NCBI GenBank assembly: GCA_023014485.1
Contig: JAJOZX010007497.1
Location: forward strand, 62,001 to 126,000
Length of the DNA: 64,000 bases
Source: Bathynomus jamesi
Lineage: Eukaryota > Arthropoda > Malacostraca > Isopoda > Cirolanidae
Direction of reading: 5' to 3'
This document shows, one piece after another, positions 23,561 to 34,610 of this stretch. Within the stretch, counting starts at the first letter, position 1; each line of letters begins with the position of its first letter. Under the pieces are notes generated by a model, which saw nothing but the letters and a program-made list of their open reading frames with translations, did no database searches and had not been told where the DNA came from. Both the position numbers and the translations under genes were made by a program.

Positions 23561-23573
23561 TTCCCATAAAAAG

Positions 23574-24650
23574 TTGAAAATTGAAAAGAGACAGTATTAC
23601 GATTTGAATCAGTGTTTAATTATTGGATACCCTGACATTTGTTCAGTTTTGCCACTTGTCGACAAGCTCGACTTTCCTTCACGAGAATTACGTAAGTATG
23701 ACCTGCCATTACCTGCACACATTATTTTGGAACTAATTAAAGTTTGCATCAAAGACTGCAAATTCACGTTTAATTGTCAATATTATCAACAGGTTTTTTG
23801 GAATGACCATGGGTAATCCCTTGTCGCTCCTCCTCTCCATTAATTATAGGTATTGTTTTGAGATAACTTATATCCCGAGGATTCTGGTGATTGGCATCCC
23901 ATGGTTGCGGTACGTCGACGATATTTTGAGTATCTGGCCCACGATGTGTGAACGGAATGATTTCCTCGTTCATTTAAATAATCAAATCTCATCCATTAAG
24001 TTTACTTTAGATGTTGAACAAATCAATTCAGTCTTGTTTTTGGATGTTTGTGTACATAGGGAAAGCCAAGGTACACTTTTACTCCGGACGTGACACCCTC
24101 ATGAAGAAAACCATATTTTCTTCTTTGCTCTATTCCTCCATGCTATTTGGATCATCATCCCAGAATTGGATGCTGAGTTAGAAAAAAATATTGGAATCGA
24201 TTTGTGTTACCAACCTACTTTGTTAGAATCTTCCCTTAACAAGGCAAAATGAACCTTCTATCGTGTGAATAATAAATAACCCTCGCACTTTGTCGAAGAA
24301 TATTTTAGGACCACTTTTTCCAGGCTTTAAGGCATTGATTACGTATTTAAACTTTTGAACATTAATGTAGTATTTTCATATGATATTATTGTGAAAAATG
24401 TCATAATAAAGAATAGTCCCACCAATAATTCAGGCATTGTCTATAAATCTGGTTATAAAAAATATGACAGGAAAAGCTTTGGACACATGTTAGAAGGGGA
24501 CAGTCGTCGAATGCTTTTTTTATTCGTTTGTCAGAGTTGCTCTATTGAATTGATTGGAATAATTCTTCAATTTTTTTTCATTCAAGCAACTTTGTTAATA
24601 CAAACATTCTTCAGTCTGCCATTATTCAACTTGCAAACAATTTAAAATTT
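23574..24650 (+). mobile_element. Penelope-like element, diverged family, decayed
   Basis: A different PLE subfamily from the others. IELIK-like and CIKDCKFTFNCQYYQQVF lead to FGMTMGNPLS (frameshifted at 23,800). YIPRILVIGIPWLRYVDDILS carries the YVDD catalytic motif (about 23,915). LVHLNNQISSIKFTLDVEQ follows. A broken linker leads to a decayed GIY-YIG region at about 24,355-24,520. Multiple frameshifts; no hammerhead-like motif seen. Confidence 0.78.
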
Positions 24651-25597
24651 AGCCAGGGTCTGTTTTCGCTAGTATATGGGCACAAAATGGACGAATGCAA
24701 TGCAATATTGCAAAATGTTGATCAATGTTGCAAAGGGGAGGGGTGTTGCAGTTAGTTTATTAACGCCGTTAGTTGGCTTTATTTCCAAGTCACATATTGT
24801 AAATAGCATGGATCTTATTGACAAACTGAAGTTTCCTCATGACCCTAATTTCAAAATGGTAAGTTTTCATGCATGCTCGTTATTCACAAAAGTCCCTGTT
24901 GATGATGACATATATTTTAAAAGATAAGAGCTCTGAATATTCGTTCCCTGTGCACACAACACTCTTATTGAGTTAATTAAGCTTTGCGTCAGAGATTGTA
25001 AATTTCAGTTTCAAAATAAGTTTTATGATATGTCATTTGGATTGGCGAATTGAAATCCCCTTTCACCGGTATTGGCTAACTTATATATGAAATTTTTTGA
25101 AACCAGAATTTTGCCTGCTATTGTTAATTTTAACCTTCTTTCGTACAGGTATATGGATGATATTTTATGTCTTTGGCCTAATAATTTGGATGTTGACTTA
25201 TTTCTTGGTAGGCTCAATAGATTAGTCCCATCTATTAAGTTCACGGTTGAAAAAGAAAATGACAGAAGCTTATCTTTTCTGGATCTAAAAATTCGGAGAT
25301 GCTTTAATCAGTTCAAATTTGAAGTTTATCGTAAGCCTACTAATCATAACTCTTGTGTGCTTTTTTATTCCGACCATCATCCTGCGATTAAATCTTTTAT
25401 TTTCTCTTCTATGTTTCTTAGACATTGAGAGTTGTCAGTACTGAATTTTTAGATTCCGAGTTATGCAATATCATGAATATTGGTACTAAATTATGTTACA
25501 CTATTTCATTTTTAGATAACTGCCTTAGGAAAGCCAAGAATAGATATTTAATAGTGTAACTGTAAAGGAATTTGAGCGTAAAAATATCCTTAGCCTA

Positions 25598-25946
25598 TGA
25601 AAATAAAAACCCACTCTAATAGACAGAGTTATGTAAAAAATATAAAAATAATAGAACCTGTATGTTTAGAACAGGAAAATAGTTTTAAATTTGCGCGAAT
25701 GTACTTAATGAAAATGCCCTTCCGGTGTCGGGAGAATGGGATCTAACCTAGGTGCGAATTTCTTAACGGTCGGTCCCTGGACTGGTTTTCCCTCTGGTTT
25801 TGGTTCATTCGTTTTTCTGTATCCACCCGAGGAGGATGCCAGTGGGCGTCGAAACTGTTGTGGAAATAAACTCTGTCTATTAGAGTGGGTTTTTATTTTC
25901 ATATTTTGACCTTCACGTAGAAAAAAGTGAAGTTTTTTGCATCCTG
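25598..25946. mobile_element. Insertion in the PLE with 35-bp perfect inverted repeat
   Basis: It interrupts the PLE linker between AGCCTA at 25,592 and AGCCTA at 25,947, a probable 6-bp target duplication. Inside, 25,596-25,630 and 25,869-25,903 are perfect 35-bp inverted copies starting TATGAAAATAAAAACCC. The right arm is not at the element's end: 43 bp more follow, including a small CTTCAC...GTGAAG hairpin. A degenerate hammerhead-like core lies within. No transposase is encoded. It may be a non-autonomous PLE derivative or retrozyme-like unit rather than a DNA transposon. Confidence 0.6.
25827..25855 (+). ncRNA. Degenerate hammerhead-like motif
   Basis: CCGAGGAG (one change from CTGAGGAG), a six-base-pair stem GATGCC/GGCGTC with a short loop, then GAAAC. 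The T-to-C change in the core would be expected to cripple activity. It sits inside the 349-bp insertion. Confidence 0.3.
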
Positions 25947-26477
25947 AGCCTACTTTACGATGTAAATTTTCAATATCTTCTGACTTTACTAAAAGCAATT
26001 GGTATCAATGTAGTCTTTAAGTATAATAATACTGTAAAATCACGCTTAATAAAGAATAACCCGGATAATCTGGTTGGTTGTGTGTATTCCATCTGATGTA
26101 CACAATGTGACTTAGTATACATAGGCCAAACGGGTAAAACGTTAGATATTAGGGTAAAACAGCGTAAATATACGTGTAAAACAGAAAATAATTCTAATGC
26201 ATCGTTTAACCATATGTATAGATGTAATCATAGTATTAAGTGGGATAGTTCTAAAGCTCTCGTTAAAAACACAGATATAATCGAAAGGAAATTCTAAAAT
26301 GTGCATTTATCCATTTTAAAAATAATTTCAATAACAGTACGAGAATGTTAAAAATTGACAATATCCTGTTGAAATACCTTTTGCCTCTAATCAACTCTTG
26401 TTAATCTTGTGTTAATCTTTTTGTTTTTCTGTCCCGTTGTATATATTTTTGGTCATCTTGCCCCCACCCTTCATTCC

Positions 26478-26507
26478 CTGACGAGGTGTACTTCTAAATA
26501 CACGAAA
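26478..26507 (+). ncRNA. Hammerhead-ribozyme-like core
   Basis: CTGACGAG, GTGTA/TACAC stem, CGAAA, as in the PLE pair at 1-3.3 kb. The loop sequence differs (CTTCTAAA for GCTCTGAA) while the stem and core are unchanged. Confidence 0.45.
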
Positions 26508-26585
26508 GAACTTGGAATCATTTTTCATTTTCCTTGTGGGTTTACATCATTCATTCATTTCAAGTGTAATTGTGAAATTCATCCC

Positions 26586-26630
26586 ATATATATATATTTA
26601 TATATACAGTATATACACACACACAGTACA
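26586..26630. repeat. (TA)n with CA repeats
   Basis: Short (TA)n following the PLE end motif GAAATTCATCCCATATA, then ACACACAC. Confidence 0.85.
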
Positions 26631-26690
26631 TATAAAAAGTGTTTACCTATTATATTGCTTGCATTTTCAGCCAATTCTTTTTCATTCAAT

Positions 26691-26756
26691 GTCACGCCTC
26701 GGTGGTTAGCATCGCTGACTATGAATCCATCTGTTTCAAGTTCGAGACCCGGTGAC
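26691..26756 (+). other. tRNA-like sequence (SINE head or pseudo-tRNA)
   Basis: GTCAC at the start and GTGAC at the end can pair; GGTGGTTAGC resembles box A and AGTTCGAGACC box B; the putative anticodon loop is CTATGAA. The anticodon stem pairs poorly, so it is not a functional tRNA gene. A minus-strand frame across 26,640-26,845 includes DRVHVVVDDNGCNITKAV, a hAT RNase H-core trace at about 26,770-26,830, suggesting this tRNA-like piece lies in or beside a hAT remnant. Confidence 0.3.
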
Positions 26757-27534
26757 AGCTGCCAGCGAACAGCTTTAGTAATATTACAACCATTGTCGTC
26801 CACAACTACATGCACACGATCGCTCTCTATTGACCATTCTTGCATTATAGAAGAGGATTATCAACAATCAAAAATGGTTGATTGTGTGCGGCGATCATTT
26901 CACCTAATAACACTGTTCAACAAATTTGAACTCTTCTTTTTTTTCTTAAGTGAAATCTGGTGATTCCTGTAGGTTTTTGCATGCTGATTACGAAAATAAC
27001 CAGGAAATTTTCATATCACGTCAGTTTTTTGAGAAAGTCACTTTTTATATTCGAATATAAGAGAATAATCTATACACACAGACAATATTAAAATAGTTTT
27101 TAATTTACTTAAAATGTTTTTCTTGATGATTTTCGCTCGTAAGTGAAATATCAGGCTTCCCTTATTAGCGTTCAGCAGTAATCAGCCAGCATATTTGGAC
27201 TCCACTTTAGAGACCTGCACGGGCCTATATTTTGCGGCCCGCACCCGCCCGTACCCGTAATCTTTTTTTATATAACCCGCCCGTACCCGGCCCGTAATTT
27301 TTTTTCATGTTTTAGGGCCCGCCCGTACCCGGCCCGTAATTTTTTTCATGCTTTGGGGCCCGCGCGTACTCGCGGCTCGTGATTTATTTGTTTTGGAACC
27401 TAAACCAACCTGTGTATTTAAGTTTAAGATATGCACGACCAGTACTTCGTACTTCTTTCAAAAATATACCTATGAAAATTAAATAGATAGTAAAATTATT
27501 TAATTTTGTACTCACTGAATTGATGGAGGTTTTA

Positions 27535-29279
27535 AAATTCCAAATTGCAATGCAGAAACAAAAGATCGTCGACATTTTCTTCTTTTAAATTAGTTCTCCT
27601 CTGTGCAAGTGTAATTCCCGCAGTACTAAAGTTCCTTTCGCTGGATGCACTGGATGCAGGAATATTTAAGTATTTCCTAGCCAGTTTAGCAAGCAATGGG
27701 AACATTGATTCGTGAGTTTTCCAAAACTGAAGAACATCACTTTCCTCATCAATTTTGTAGCTCATGCACTGCTCAAGTTCTTTACAAGAAACCGAACTTT
27801 GGATTCCTCATTATGACATCGTATGTCTTCCCATTCATCAAATTCTGAAGTCTTTACTCTTTTCGGAGATGAACAAGCTCTTTCAGGCTCATCAGTTACT
27901 TTCTCATTGTCCATAAGGTCAACATGAATTTGCTCACGAATACTTGTTAGCACTTCTGCACGCTCAATGTCAGTTAGCATTCTAAGCTGACGAAATTTAG
28001 GCAATAGAAATAGAGAAATTTTATGAATAGGCAACACTTTATATTTAGCATGAAGAAATTCTTTTGCACGTTCTTTCAAGGTTTTTATATTTATTGTGCC
28101 ATTTTCAGAAACGTTCAAATGTTCAAGAAGTTTCAAGTGATAAAGCAATATTAGCTGTAGAGTTGGAGATTTTTCACTTTCTAGAGTATCATTGGCATCT
28201 TTAAATGGCTTCAGAAAACATACTAACTCTTCAAGACTGCCTTTTGAAATGTTCTCTAAGTGGTTCAAATTTCTTTCTTCCATCAAATCCTCGATGCTAC
28301 TACATTGATCTAGAATCGACTCTGGCATAGCAAGCTTCGAATTCCATCTTGTTTCTACTTCTTGACGAACAGTATGTCTCAATTTGCTTACTAATCCACT
28401 TTGTTTCAAGAAAGTGACAAGAGCTTTCGACTGCAGTATAACCTTTTGAATTTCTGGGGCATATTTTTCCAAATAATCTTCATTGAATGTATGACGAAGA
28501 ATTGTATTTATAATGTGAGATAAGCAACTAAGTCTGTTATAATTCTGCAACGCTTTTACTATGTTTGCTCCTTGGTCTGTTACGAAAGTTAGTTTCTGCA
28601 CTAAGTCATCTTCAAAGCCTAGCTTTGCAAATCTTCTTGTTATTTCCTTTTTTATGTTTTCACCAGTTTTACGTTCCTCATGAAAACTGGACGTAAACAT
28701 AACTTTATTTACCAGTGTCCAATCATCATCAATATAATGAACAGTCATTGAAATATATGAAATCTTTTTATAATCATCTGTCCACAAGTCTGTTGTAGCT
28801 GCACAGCATGAATTACTCATAACTTCTTTGATCTTTGGATAAATCTTTTGACGTACAGTTACTGCAGTTTCAGCTACATGCCTAGAAATAGTGGTTGGAT
28901 GGGAAATAACCTCATTTACGTCAATATTACCATAAGACGCGCCAACTGCAATAAGTTTTTGTGCAAGATTTAGGAAGCCTTCACCTTTTAAAGTTTCAAA
29001 TGGTTTTATGTCTTTAGCACAAAAGTTGACACATGCATCTAGCATTTCTTGTTTGGTCTTCATTATCACTTGTACTTTCTTTTGGAAAAATGAAGCTAAG
29101 CTTTGTGATTGTGAAGTACTTGTGCCACATTTGTGACGAGAGAGATGGGAGTGCCTCCTTTAGAACCACTATATGTCAGTTTTTTTTTGCACTTTTTACA
29201 TTGAACAAATCCTTGTTCCTTTTTACTGTTCTTATCAATAACTAAGTCAAAATTATCCCATACATTGCTTTTTCTGTTT
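27535..29279 (-). pseudogene. hAT transposase with BED zinc finger, two frameshifts
   Basis: About 580 codons. A BED finger (SNVWDNFDLV, CKKCKKKLTYSG, then HLSRHKCG after a one-base deletion near 29,145) leads into ASFFQKKVQVIMKTKQEMLD. The RNase H-like core includes TTDLWTDDYKKISYISMTVH (first Asp), FVTDQGANIVKALQNYNR (second Asp) and LSCLSHIINTIL. The C-terminal dimerisation domain has PASSASSERNFSTAG, with the catalytic Glu in SSER. A second frameshift near 27,785 separates the C-terminal 80 residues. There are no other stops, so it is a recently active copy or shows sequencing slips. Confidence 0.88.
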
Positions 29280-29284
29280 GAAAC

Positions 29285-30385
29285 TGGCTGTAGAATTAAT
29301 TCCCCGAACGCAGTTTTGAATTAATCACTGTTTCACTGATAAGATGTTGCATTTTGGGGACAATTTTAATTTAATAAAATGTATAACATACTAAACATAG
29401 GATAGAAACTAGAAAGCACATCTACTAATAAACAATTAAGGTAATTAAGACAAGTATTTGTCGTACAGTATGCACTAATTACGCAGAAATGGTCAGACCA
29501 TCACGAACAAATTCTATTTGTACAAAAGGGTACAGCGACTACAGCCAGAGGCGAGAGAGGCTAGCATTATAGTAGCATAGCTGAAAAAATGTCAGTTAGT
29601 TCCAGCAAATACTTATGTTCAAAAAATTTCTTATCATCGTTCAAACAAAATCAAAAACTCTAGAAAAGAAAATGTTTATATATATTTTAAATACGCATAA
29701 TCAACATGGTAAAGGTTTGGCATTCAATTATATACTGTGGCAATGTAATGTAGCTAACATGTGTTAAACATTATGCAATCGTAAATAGCGCTGCCGCGCT
29801 GGTCGGCATCTTACTCGATCTCATTTGCAAAACCATAAGCGTAAGACGTATCGAAAAGCGAAAATCACCCACCTATATCATTTCTTCCATTAGCCAAAAA
29901 AAAATCATTATTATTACTATCTATTGTCCTTATTCTCATATTCATTGTTATTATGGTAATTATTGAAATTAGGTCAGTATCGCTGTACGATAAGTTCTAG
30001 TTTTGCTATACACTGTGACTGTATACAGCAGGGAAACATAGGCTACTTAGCCTCGGTAAGGTCAGCTGGTCAGGTTGGCTTTGGTCACGTGGTGCCGGGT
30101 GTACAATACGAATACTCTAATTTCTAATGTTTAATTTCTAAGTTATTTCTCATTATTTTTGCACGTCGTTATATATACGTTATTTATACGTTCGAGTGAA
30201 AACATAACTTCCTTGGCAGAGGTAATAAAATTCATAATTAACAACCAAAACACAGGCATGGATGTTGTTTGTCGTTTGCATGTCCAACGCAGGCACGCAT
30301 GCATGGCGCATGCGCTCCGCGGCTCCAGTTCCTGCCTTGCCTCGCTGCCTCACCCGCTGCGGCGTTGCATGCTTTTTATAAGCAT
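29285..30385. other. Untranslated 5' part of the hAT element
   Basis: Between the transposase start and the GC-rich subterminal repeats. No other gene was recognised. Confidence 0.55.
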
Positions 30386-30484
30386 GATTCGGCCCGCCCG
30401 TGCACGCCCGCTAACTTTTATAAACATGATTCGGCCAGCCCGTACCCGCCCGTGGGACGGGCCGGACACGGGCGCACGGGCTTA

Positions 30485-31782
30485 CCCGTACTCGCTGACA
30501 TCTCCCAGGTTTGGCGAGAAAAAATCCAAATGCGAATGCAGAAAATGAATTTTTAAACTAATATTACATTGCATCGATCTGTAAGCTTAAAGTTCATCAA
30601 CCAATTCTGCATAGTTTGGCGATTTTTTGTTGCCTAAGAAATTCTGGGTCACTGCTTTAAAAACATTCCAAACTGTTTTTTCAGATTCATTCAGGACTTC
30701 ATTAAAGGCACTAGCTTTCATTAACTCATTTATTTGTAGACCAACGAAAATTCCCTCTTTTATTTTGGTATCACTGATCAGATGAAATTTTTGTTTCAAG
30801 TAATGGAATCCGTCTCCTGCTCTGTTCATTGCCTAAACAAAATTTTTCATCAATCATAGTTTGATGTGTAAAGGTTGCAAGTAAACTTTTTCAGGATCCA
30901 CCAATTTATGGCACGCAACATTTTTTTGTCCAGGAGTGGCCAGGTGGCCAGTTCTTAACATTATAATGAGAATTGTTTGCTCTGCTGTCTCATTTACAAA
31001 GAAAACAGCAAAATTTTGTATATCCAAGCTGTAAAACAGGAAGCAGCCCAATGACTGAGACCACCACAGATATGTTAGTTGTATCTTTTGTAATTTATTT
31101 TATTCAGGAGAAATTCCATATTTTGATAAGACTCTTTCATATGGATAGCATGTCCAATAGGAACTGAAGTATGGATATTTCCAGTAAGCAACAGGACAGC
31201 CTTCAAACTAAGTTTTGACGAATTGCTGAAAAGTCTCCATTCTAATGGTTTATGCTTGGTGTCCTAGGGTCATCATCAAACTGTCAACGTCAAAAGAAAG
31301 ATCACCAGTCATAGAAAAGAATTTTCATATTTGATATTTGCGAAAAATGGATATGCTGGTATCGTTTGCAAGCAAGTTCCATCCGTGTAATGCGAACCCT
31401 AAAGGTTCTGTTTGATTTTTCAATGAATTCAAATCTCAAACTAGATCATTAAACTCAGGTTGATTTATCAAGTAAGTCTCGTTTTTGGAGTTCGTCGATA
31501 ATCTTCATCAATATCTGACAATTCCATAGGTTCATTTTCAGCAGGTTCATCATTATCTACAGTAAGCTCCACAATCTACGGGCTTAGGAACTGGTAGAGT
31601 TTCACAATATAATAGTGGTCGCATTGCGGAAGACAGATTCGGTTATTCAATTTTCTTCTTATTTTTGAGGAAAAACCATTGACCTTAGTTGAACAAAAAT
31701 AATCTTTGAAGTGAGCTTTTTGCTCTCTCCAAATCATGGGGACTGCAAATGAAATAGAGCTACTAGTACCTTTTAACTGCAT
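30485..31782 (-). pseudogene. Family Y protein, decayed
   Basis: Read from 31,782 downward: MIWREQKAHFKDYFCSTKVN; FNDLV-DLNSLKNQTEPLG; FFSMTGDLSFDVDSLMMTLG; then after more broken sequence HKLVDPEKVYLQPLHIKL; AGDGFHYLKQKFHLISDTKI; WNVFKAVTQNFLGNKKSPNY; and CNISLKIHFLHSHLDFF, ending GDVSE at the hAT junction. I recognise this as the family of uncharacterised proteins common in arthropod and cnidarian genomes (PLHIKLGLMKNF, SEEQGERFHQDI, RYQGRW). Its association with inverted ends here suggests transposon origin. Many stops and frameshifts. Confidence 0.7.
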
Positions 31783-32205
31783 TCTGCCGGACAGTCCCGC
31801 ATTTAATCAAAAAATCCAGCGTCCCGCTTTGTATTCAAAATGTCCCGCAAAAAATATTTTTTTAAGCAAATTTTTTCGGGTTTAATTGATTTAGAATTTT
31901 GTAGAATTATGTAGGATCCTGTAGAATTCTGTAGAGTAATGTTGAATGTTCTAGAACATCCTAGAAATCACATAACTCTTATAAAATGTGTTTGGCCACG
32001 AGTTGGCAGTTTTTCGGATGTAGTTATATTGTAAAAGTTCAGAAAAATATTGACATATGTCATAATATAATTAGTTAAGCGATGTATACTACAGTATTTA
32101 ATATGCTATGATAATTTCAATATTATTTACAATATTTCAATATTTTGTATAATAATTTCAATATTATTCACGATGTTTAATTGTTAAGTATTATTTTAAT
32201 AAAAT
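31783..32205. other. AT-rich stretch, no gene seen
   Basis: Contains repeated TGTAGAATTNTGTAG-like units near 31,895-31,935 and repeats of TTTCAATATT at 32,117-32,165. No coding content was recognised. Confidence 0.6.
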
Positions 32206-32209
32206 TTTT

Positions 32210-32431
32210 CTAATTTTGTTTGTTGTAATCGTTGAAGAAATCTAGTTTCAATTGAAAAAAATTTGGTCCACGCTCTAGATAATGCTCAAGGACAGGGCCT
32301 CGTTTATCCCAAAACAGTGTTAGCATAACTTTACCTACTGACGGCTGCGCTTTGAACGGAAGATGTTGGATGCTTCCATTGCATGCTCTTTCGTTTGCTT
32401 TCTGGTTCATAGTGATGGATCCAGGTTTCAT
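32210..32431 (-). pseudogene. Mariner transposase fragment, minus strand
   Basis: KPGSITMNQKANERACNGSI, then PSVGKVMLTLFWDKRGPVLE, matching the middle of a mariner transposase between the first and second catalytic Asp. It lies next to, and opposed to, the plus-strand fragment at 32,516, so the element was inverted or two copies were joined. Confidence 0.75.
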
Positions 32432-32515
32432 CTCGTAATAATGCGCTCCAAAAGGTTTTCACCTTCATTATGATACCGCGCCAAAAGACGAGAGCAGACG
32501 TCCATACTATTAGGA

Positions 32516-32940
32516 TTGTGCTCTTCTTCGCACAAAACGGAGAGGGAGATTGTCGGAAGGTGTTATTCTGTTACACGACAATGCGGGCCTCATACCGCTG
32601 CACAGACTAGAAAATGTTTTCAAGAACTTAAATTTGAAATTCTCGACCATCCAGCTACAGTCCAGACCTGGCACCTTCGGATTTTTACCTGTTTGGACCA
32701 CTAAAAGACGCTTTGAGAGGTCAGCGATTCTAGGGCGATGATGACCTGAAGGAGGCGGTGCATGACTGGCTCGCACACAGCCAAAAACATTCGTTTGTGA
32801 TGGCATTAGGAAGCTTGTACATCGCTGGACTAATTGTATTGAGAAACAGGGAGACTATGTTGAGAAGTAATATGTTTATAATCTATCAGATGTGAAACTA
32901 AAATTATGAAAATAAAAAGTGCGGATACTTATTGAATTAC
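32516..32940 (+). pseudogene. Mariner transposase C-terminal fragment and 3' end
   Basis: Broken frames give VILLHDNAG (second Asp region), then RKCFQELKFEILDHP, LAPSDF-like and LFGPLKDALRGQRF, ending near 32,868 with GDYVEK-like codons. The element's end is GTGCGGATACTTATTGAATT followed by ACCCTC at about 32,918-32,943. Frameshifts and at least one stop are present. Confidence 0.75.
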
Positions 32941-32943
32941 CCT

Positions 32944-32947
<4 letters not shown>

Positions 32948-33002
<55 letters not shown>

Positions 33003-33010
33003 GTGTGTGT
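32948..33010. repeat. (TA)n/(TG)n microsatellite
   Basis: TG, then TA, then TG dinucleotides directly after the mariner terminus. Confidence 0.92.
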
Positions 33011-33640
33011 CTTATCCGGGCCACTTTCAGCACAATGATTGAAGGTACATTAGCACTTTGTGGCGATAGTGAATCCAGGTGTTGGTCCCTAACCGTAGCT
33101 GTAGAACATCCGAGTTGTAGAAGTGGTTTACAAGAAAATAGAGACACACTCAAAATAAAATGAAGAGCTGAAGGGAAACACATTTATTTTTCCTATTTCA
33201 ACATTAATTCACTCTCCATGATATTTATTCAACGATTTTCGGCAAAAAGAGGCACAGAATCGGAATCGTAGATCTAACCAATTCTTGACGCCAACCACAA
33301 TTTAAGTTGATAACTGAATTTTGAAGGATCTTAAATAAAAATGGAAAATAAATAAAAATTAATAATTTCATCGAGTTTATGTTCCTAAGTGGGGGCATAA
33401 TGTCGGAGTCGTACAGTGAGTTTTTACAGTTAATCAGTTAATTACATATTTGATACTCAAGGAATTTACAAATTTTGATAATATATATAATATAGGAATC
33501 TTATGTTTTCTTTTTGTTTATAATTTAGAGAGTATTCTCAAATACATTACATATTTATGGTAACGTAGCATAGCAAGTAACATGGGATTAGCATACAGTA
33601 CACATATTGCATAATAAAACGTACATTATGATTTGGTGAC
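33011..33640. repeat. Includes a fragment of the TGTCGG repeat family
   Basis: AGTGGGGGCATAATGTCGG at about 33,390-33,408 followed by AGTCGTACAGTGAG matches 42,375 and 44,478. The purine-rich run directly before TGTCGG looks like a polypurine tract beside an LTR start, but no LTR end or internal genes were found. The remainder shows nothing recognisable. Confidence 0.45.
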
Positions 33641-33649
33641 GGAGTATGA

Positions 33650-33676
33650 AAGAGAGAGAGAGAGAGAGAGAGAGAA
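33650..33676. repeat. (GA)n microsatellite
   Basis: About 27 bp of uninterrupted AG repeats, 0.5 kb upstream of lectin exon 1. Confidence 0.95.
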
Positions 33677-33987
33677 GATACTGAATGGGCAGTAATCAAA
33701 CAGTCTACTCCCAATTAGTAATTTTTATGCGGTTTAGAATTTGGGTTTGTAGGCAAAATATTTCTCGAAATTGTATGAATGTATGAATCTGTGCGTCATT
33801 TTAAATGTTTAAAAAAATCAAAGGAAAATACGTTTTGAAATGTTTATCTTCACAGTTTTTGGTCAAGGTGAAAAGTCTCGTCCTCGACTCTCCTCTAAAC
33901 TGATTATAGGTTCAGCTGCTCTCATATATCAGAGGAGTATTAGAGGACAAAGTAGGGGATGGGTTTTGAGAGGGAATATAACGACAA

Positions 33988-33994
33988 TATAAAG
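33988..33994 (+). promoter_or_regulatory. Possible TATA box for lectin copy B
   Basis: TATAAAG lies 175 bp before the ATG of exon 1. In AT-rich DNA this is weak evidence; no initiator was identified. Confidence 0.25.
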
Positions 33995-34168
33995 AGACAC
34001 AAAGAGGCTCTCGTAATTTGTAAGTGTATAATTTGATTTGTTTCATTTGAAAGAAGAAAATATTGGGCAGTTTTCATATTTATATTTAAATTTTATGTCC
34101 TTAATTGCAAAGTGTTCCGCCTAATTGTAATCAATAAACTTTTAATGATCGTAATTTAAGATTTTAAA

Positions 34169-34271
34169 ATGTCAATTTACAATTTTTCACTTTCATTTTA
34201 TATGATTTCCATTGTTGTGTTTCTGTTCTTTGTGAACACGGTCGCCGAGAGCATTGGAAACTCAATGACAG
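34169..34271 (+). CDS. Lectin-like gene copy B, exon 1 (signal peptide)
   Basis: ATG at 34,169 opens a 34-codon segment, MSIYNFSLSFYMISIVVFLF followed by FVNTVAESIGNSMT, a textbook signal peptide with cleavage likely after VA. The exon ends ACAG/GTAATT, phase 1, which joins exon 2 exactly (GGA codon). In-frame linkage to exon 2 of copy A gives an open reading frame. Exon 2 of its own copy is 11.6 kb downstream, the intron being filled with transposons. The product would be secreted. Confidence 0.6.
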
Positions 34272-34610
34272 GTAATTGCGTACACAATTCAGTGTATTTA
34301 TTAACACTGGCTGCTCACATAAGAATTTTTATTTTAAAAAGGTAAAACTAATTGCATTCAATAACACTAATTTTTATTTAAAACTCAGTTGTACTGTGAA
34401 TTATTTAATTTCAATGTTACTGAAACGTGTTTGAGATGCTGAGTTTTTTAGTCTACAAAGTAAAACTAAAATAAATTAGGTGAAATGACTTGAAATGCGG
34501 TATATTCATCAGTGATGATAGTAGAAGGTACTCTAGCCCTGTTCAAAAATCAACTTTTTCTTATTTTCATAGGTTTCTGTACTTTTTCCCATGCTTTTTG
34601 ACCTGTAAAG

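Larger units (their letters stand above)
24660..26585 (+). mobile_element. Penelope-like element, longest copy, decayed
   Basis: Same family as the pair at 1-3.3 kb, but it reaches further into RT: HIVNSMDLIDKLKF; SFHACSLFTKVPVDD (motif A, with the usual Asp replaced by His); CVRDCKFQFQNKFYDMSFG; NPLSPVLANLYMKFFE; YRYMDDILCLWPNN (catalytic YMDD, about 25,150). The linker is frameshifted at 25,425 and split by an insertion at 25,598-25,946. GIY-YIG traces resume to 26,300. The 3' UTR, with a hammerhead-like motif, ends at (TA)n near 26,586. Several stops make it inactive. Confidence 0.85.
27208..30490 (-). mobile_element. BED-finger hAT transposon, nearly complete, nested in family Y
   Basis: The left boundary near TAGAGACCTGCACGGGCC looks like a hAT terminus. 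GC-rich subterminal repeats of the type CCCGCCCGTACCCG occur at both ends (27,230-27,380 and 30,385-30,490), a sharp contrast to the AT-rich body. The right boundary is fixed to about 30,490 by the family Y coding sequence resuming there. Terminal repeats have diverged, and no clean 8-bp target duplication is visible because host-element bases are missing. Confidence 0.7.
26908..31782 (-). mobile_element. CACTG-ended element (family Y) interrupted by a hAT
   Basis: The left end reads TAA then CACTGTTCAACAAATTT, matching in style the TAA-flanked CACTGCCCAAC ends of the element at 41,051. A subterminal GCATGCTGATT...TATCACGTCAG also matches. On the minus strand the protein of this family runs from 31,782 to 30,485, stops at the hAT, and resumes at about 27,200-27,150 with KWSPNMLADYC and TLIREA. 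About 20 residues are missing at the hAT junction. The right terminus was not found and may be truncated near 31.8-32.2 kb. Confidence 0.6.

Noticed and set aside
30159..30556. Two plus-strand frames rich in Ala, Arg and Pro
   Set aside because: They lie in the GC-rich subterminal repeats of the hAT and read antisense to the family Y protein.
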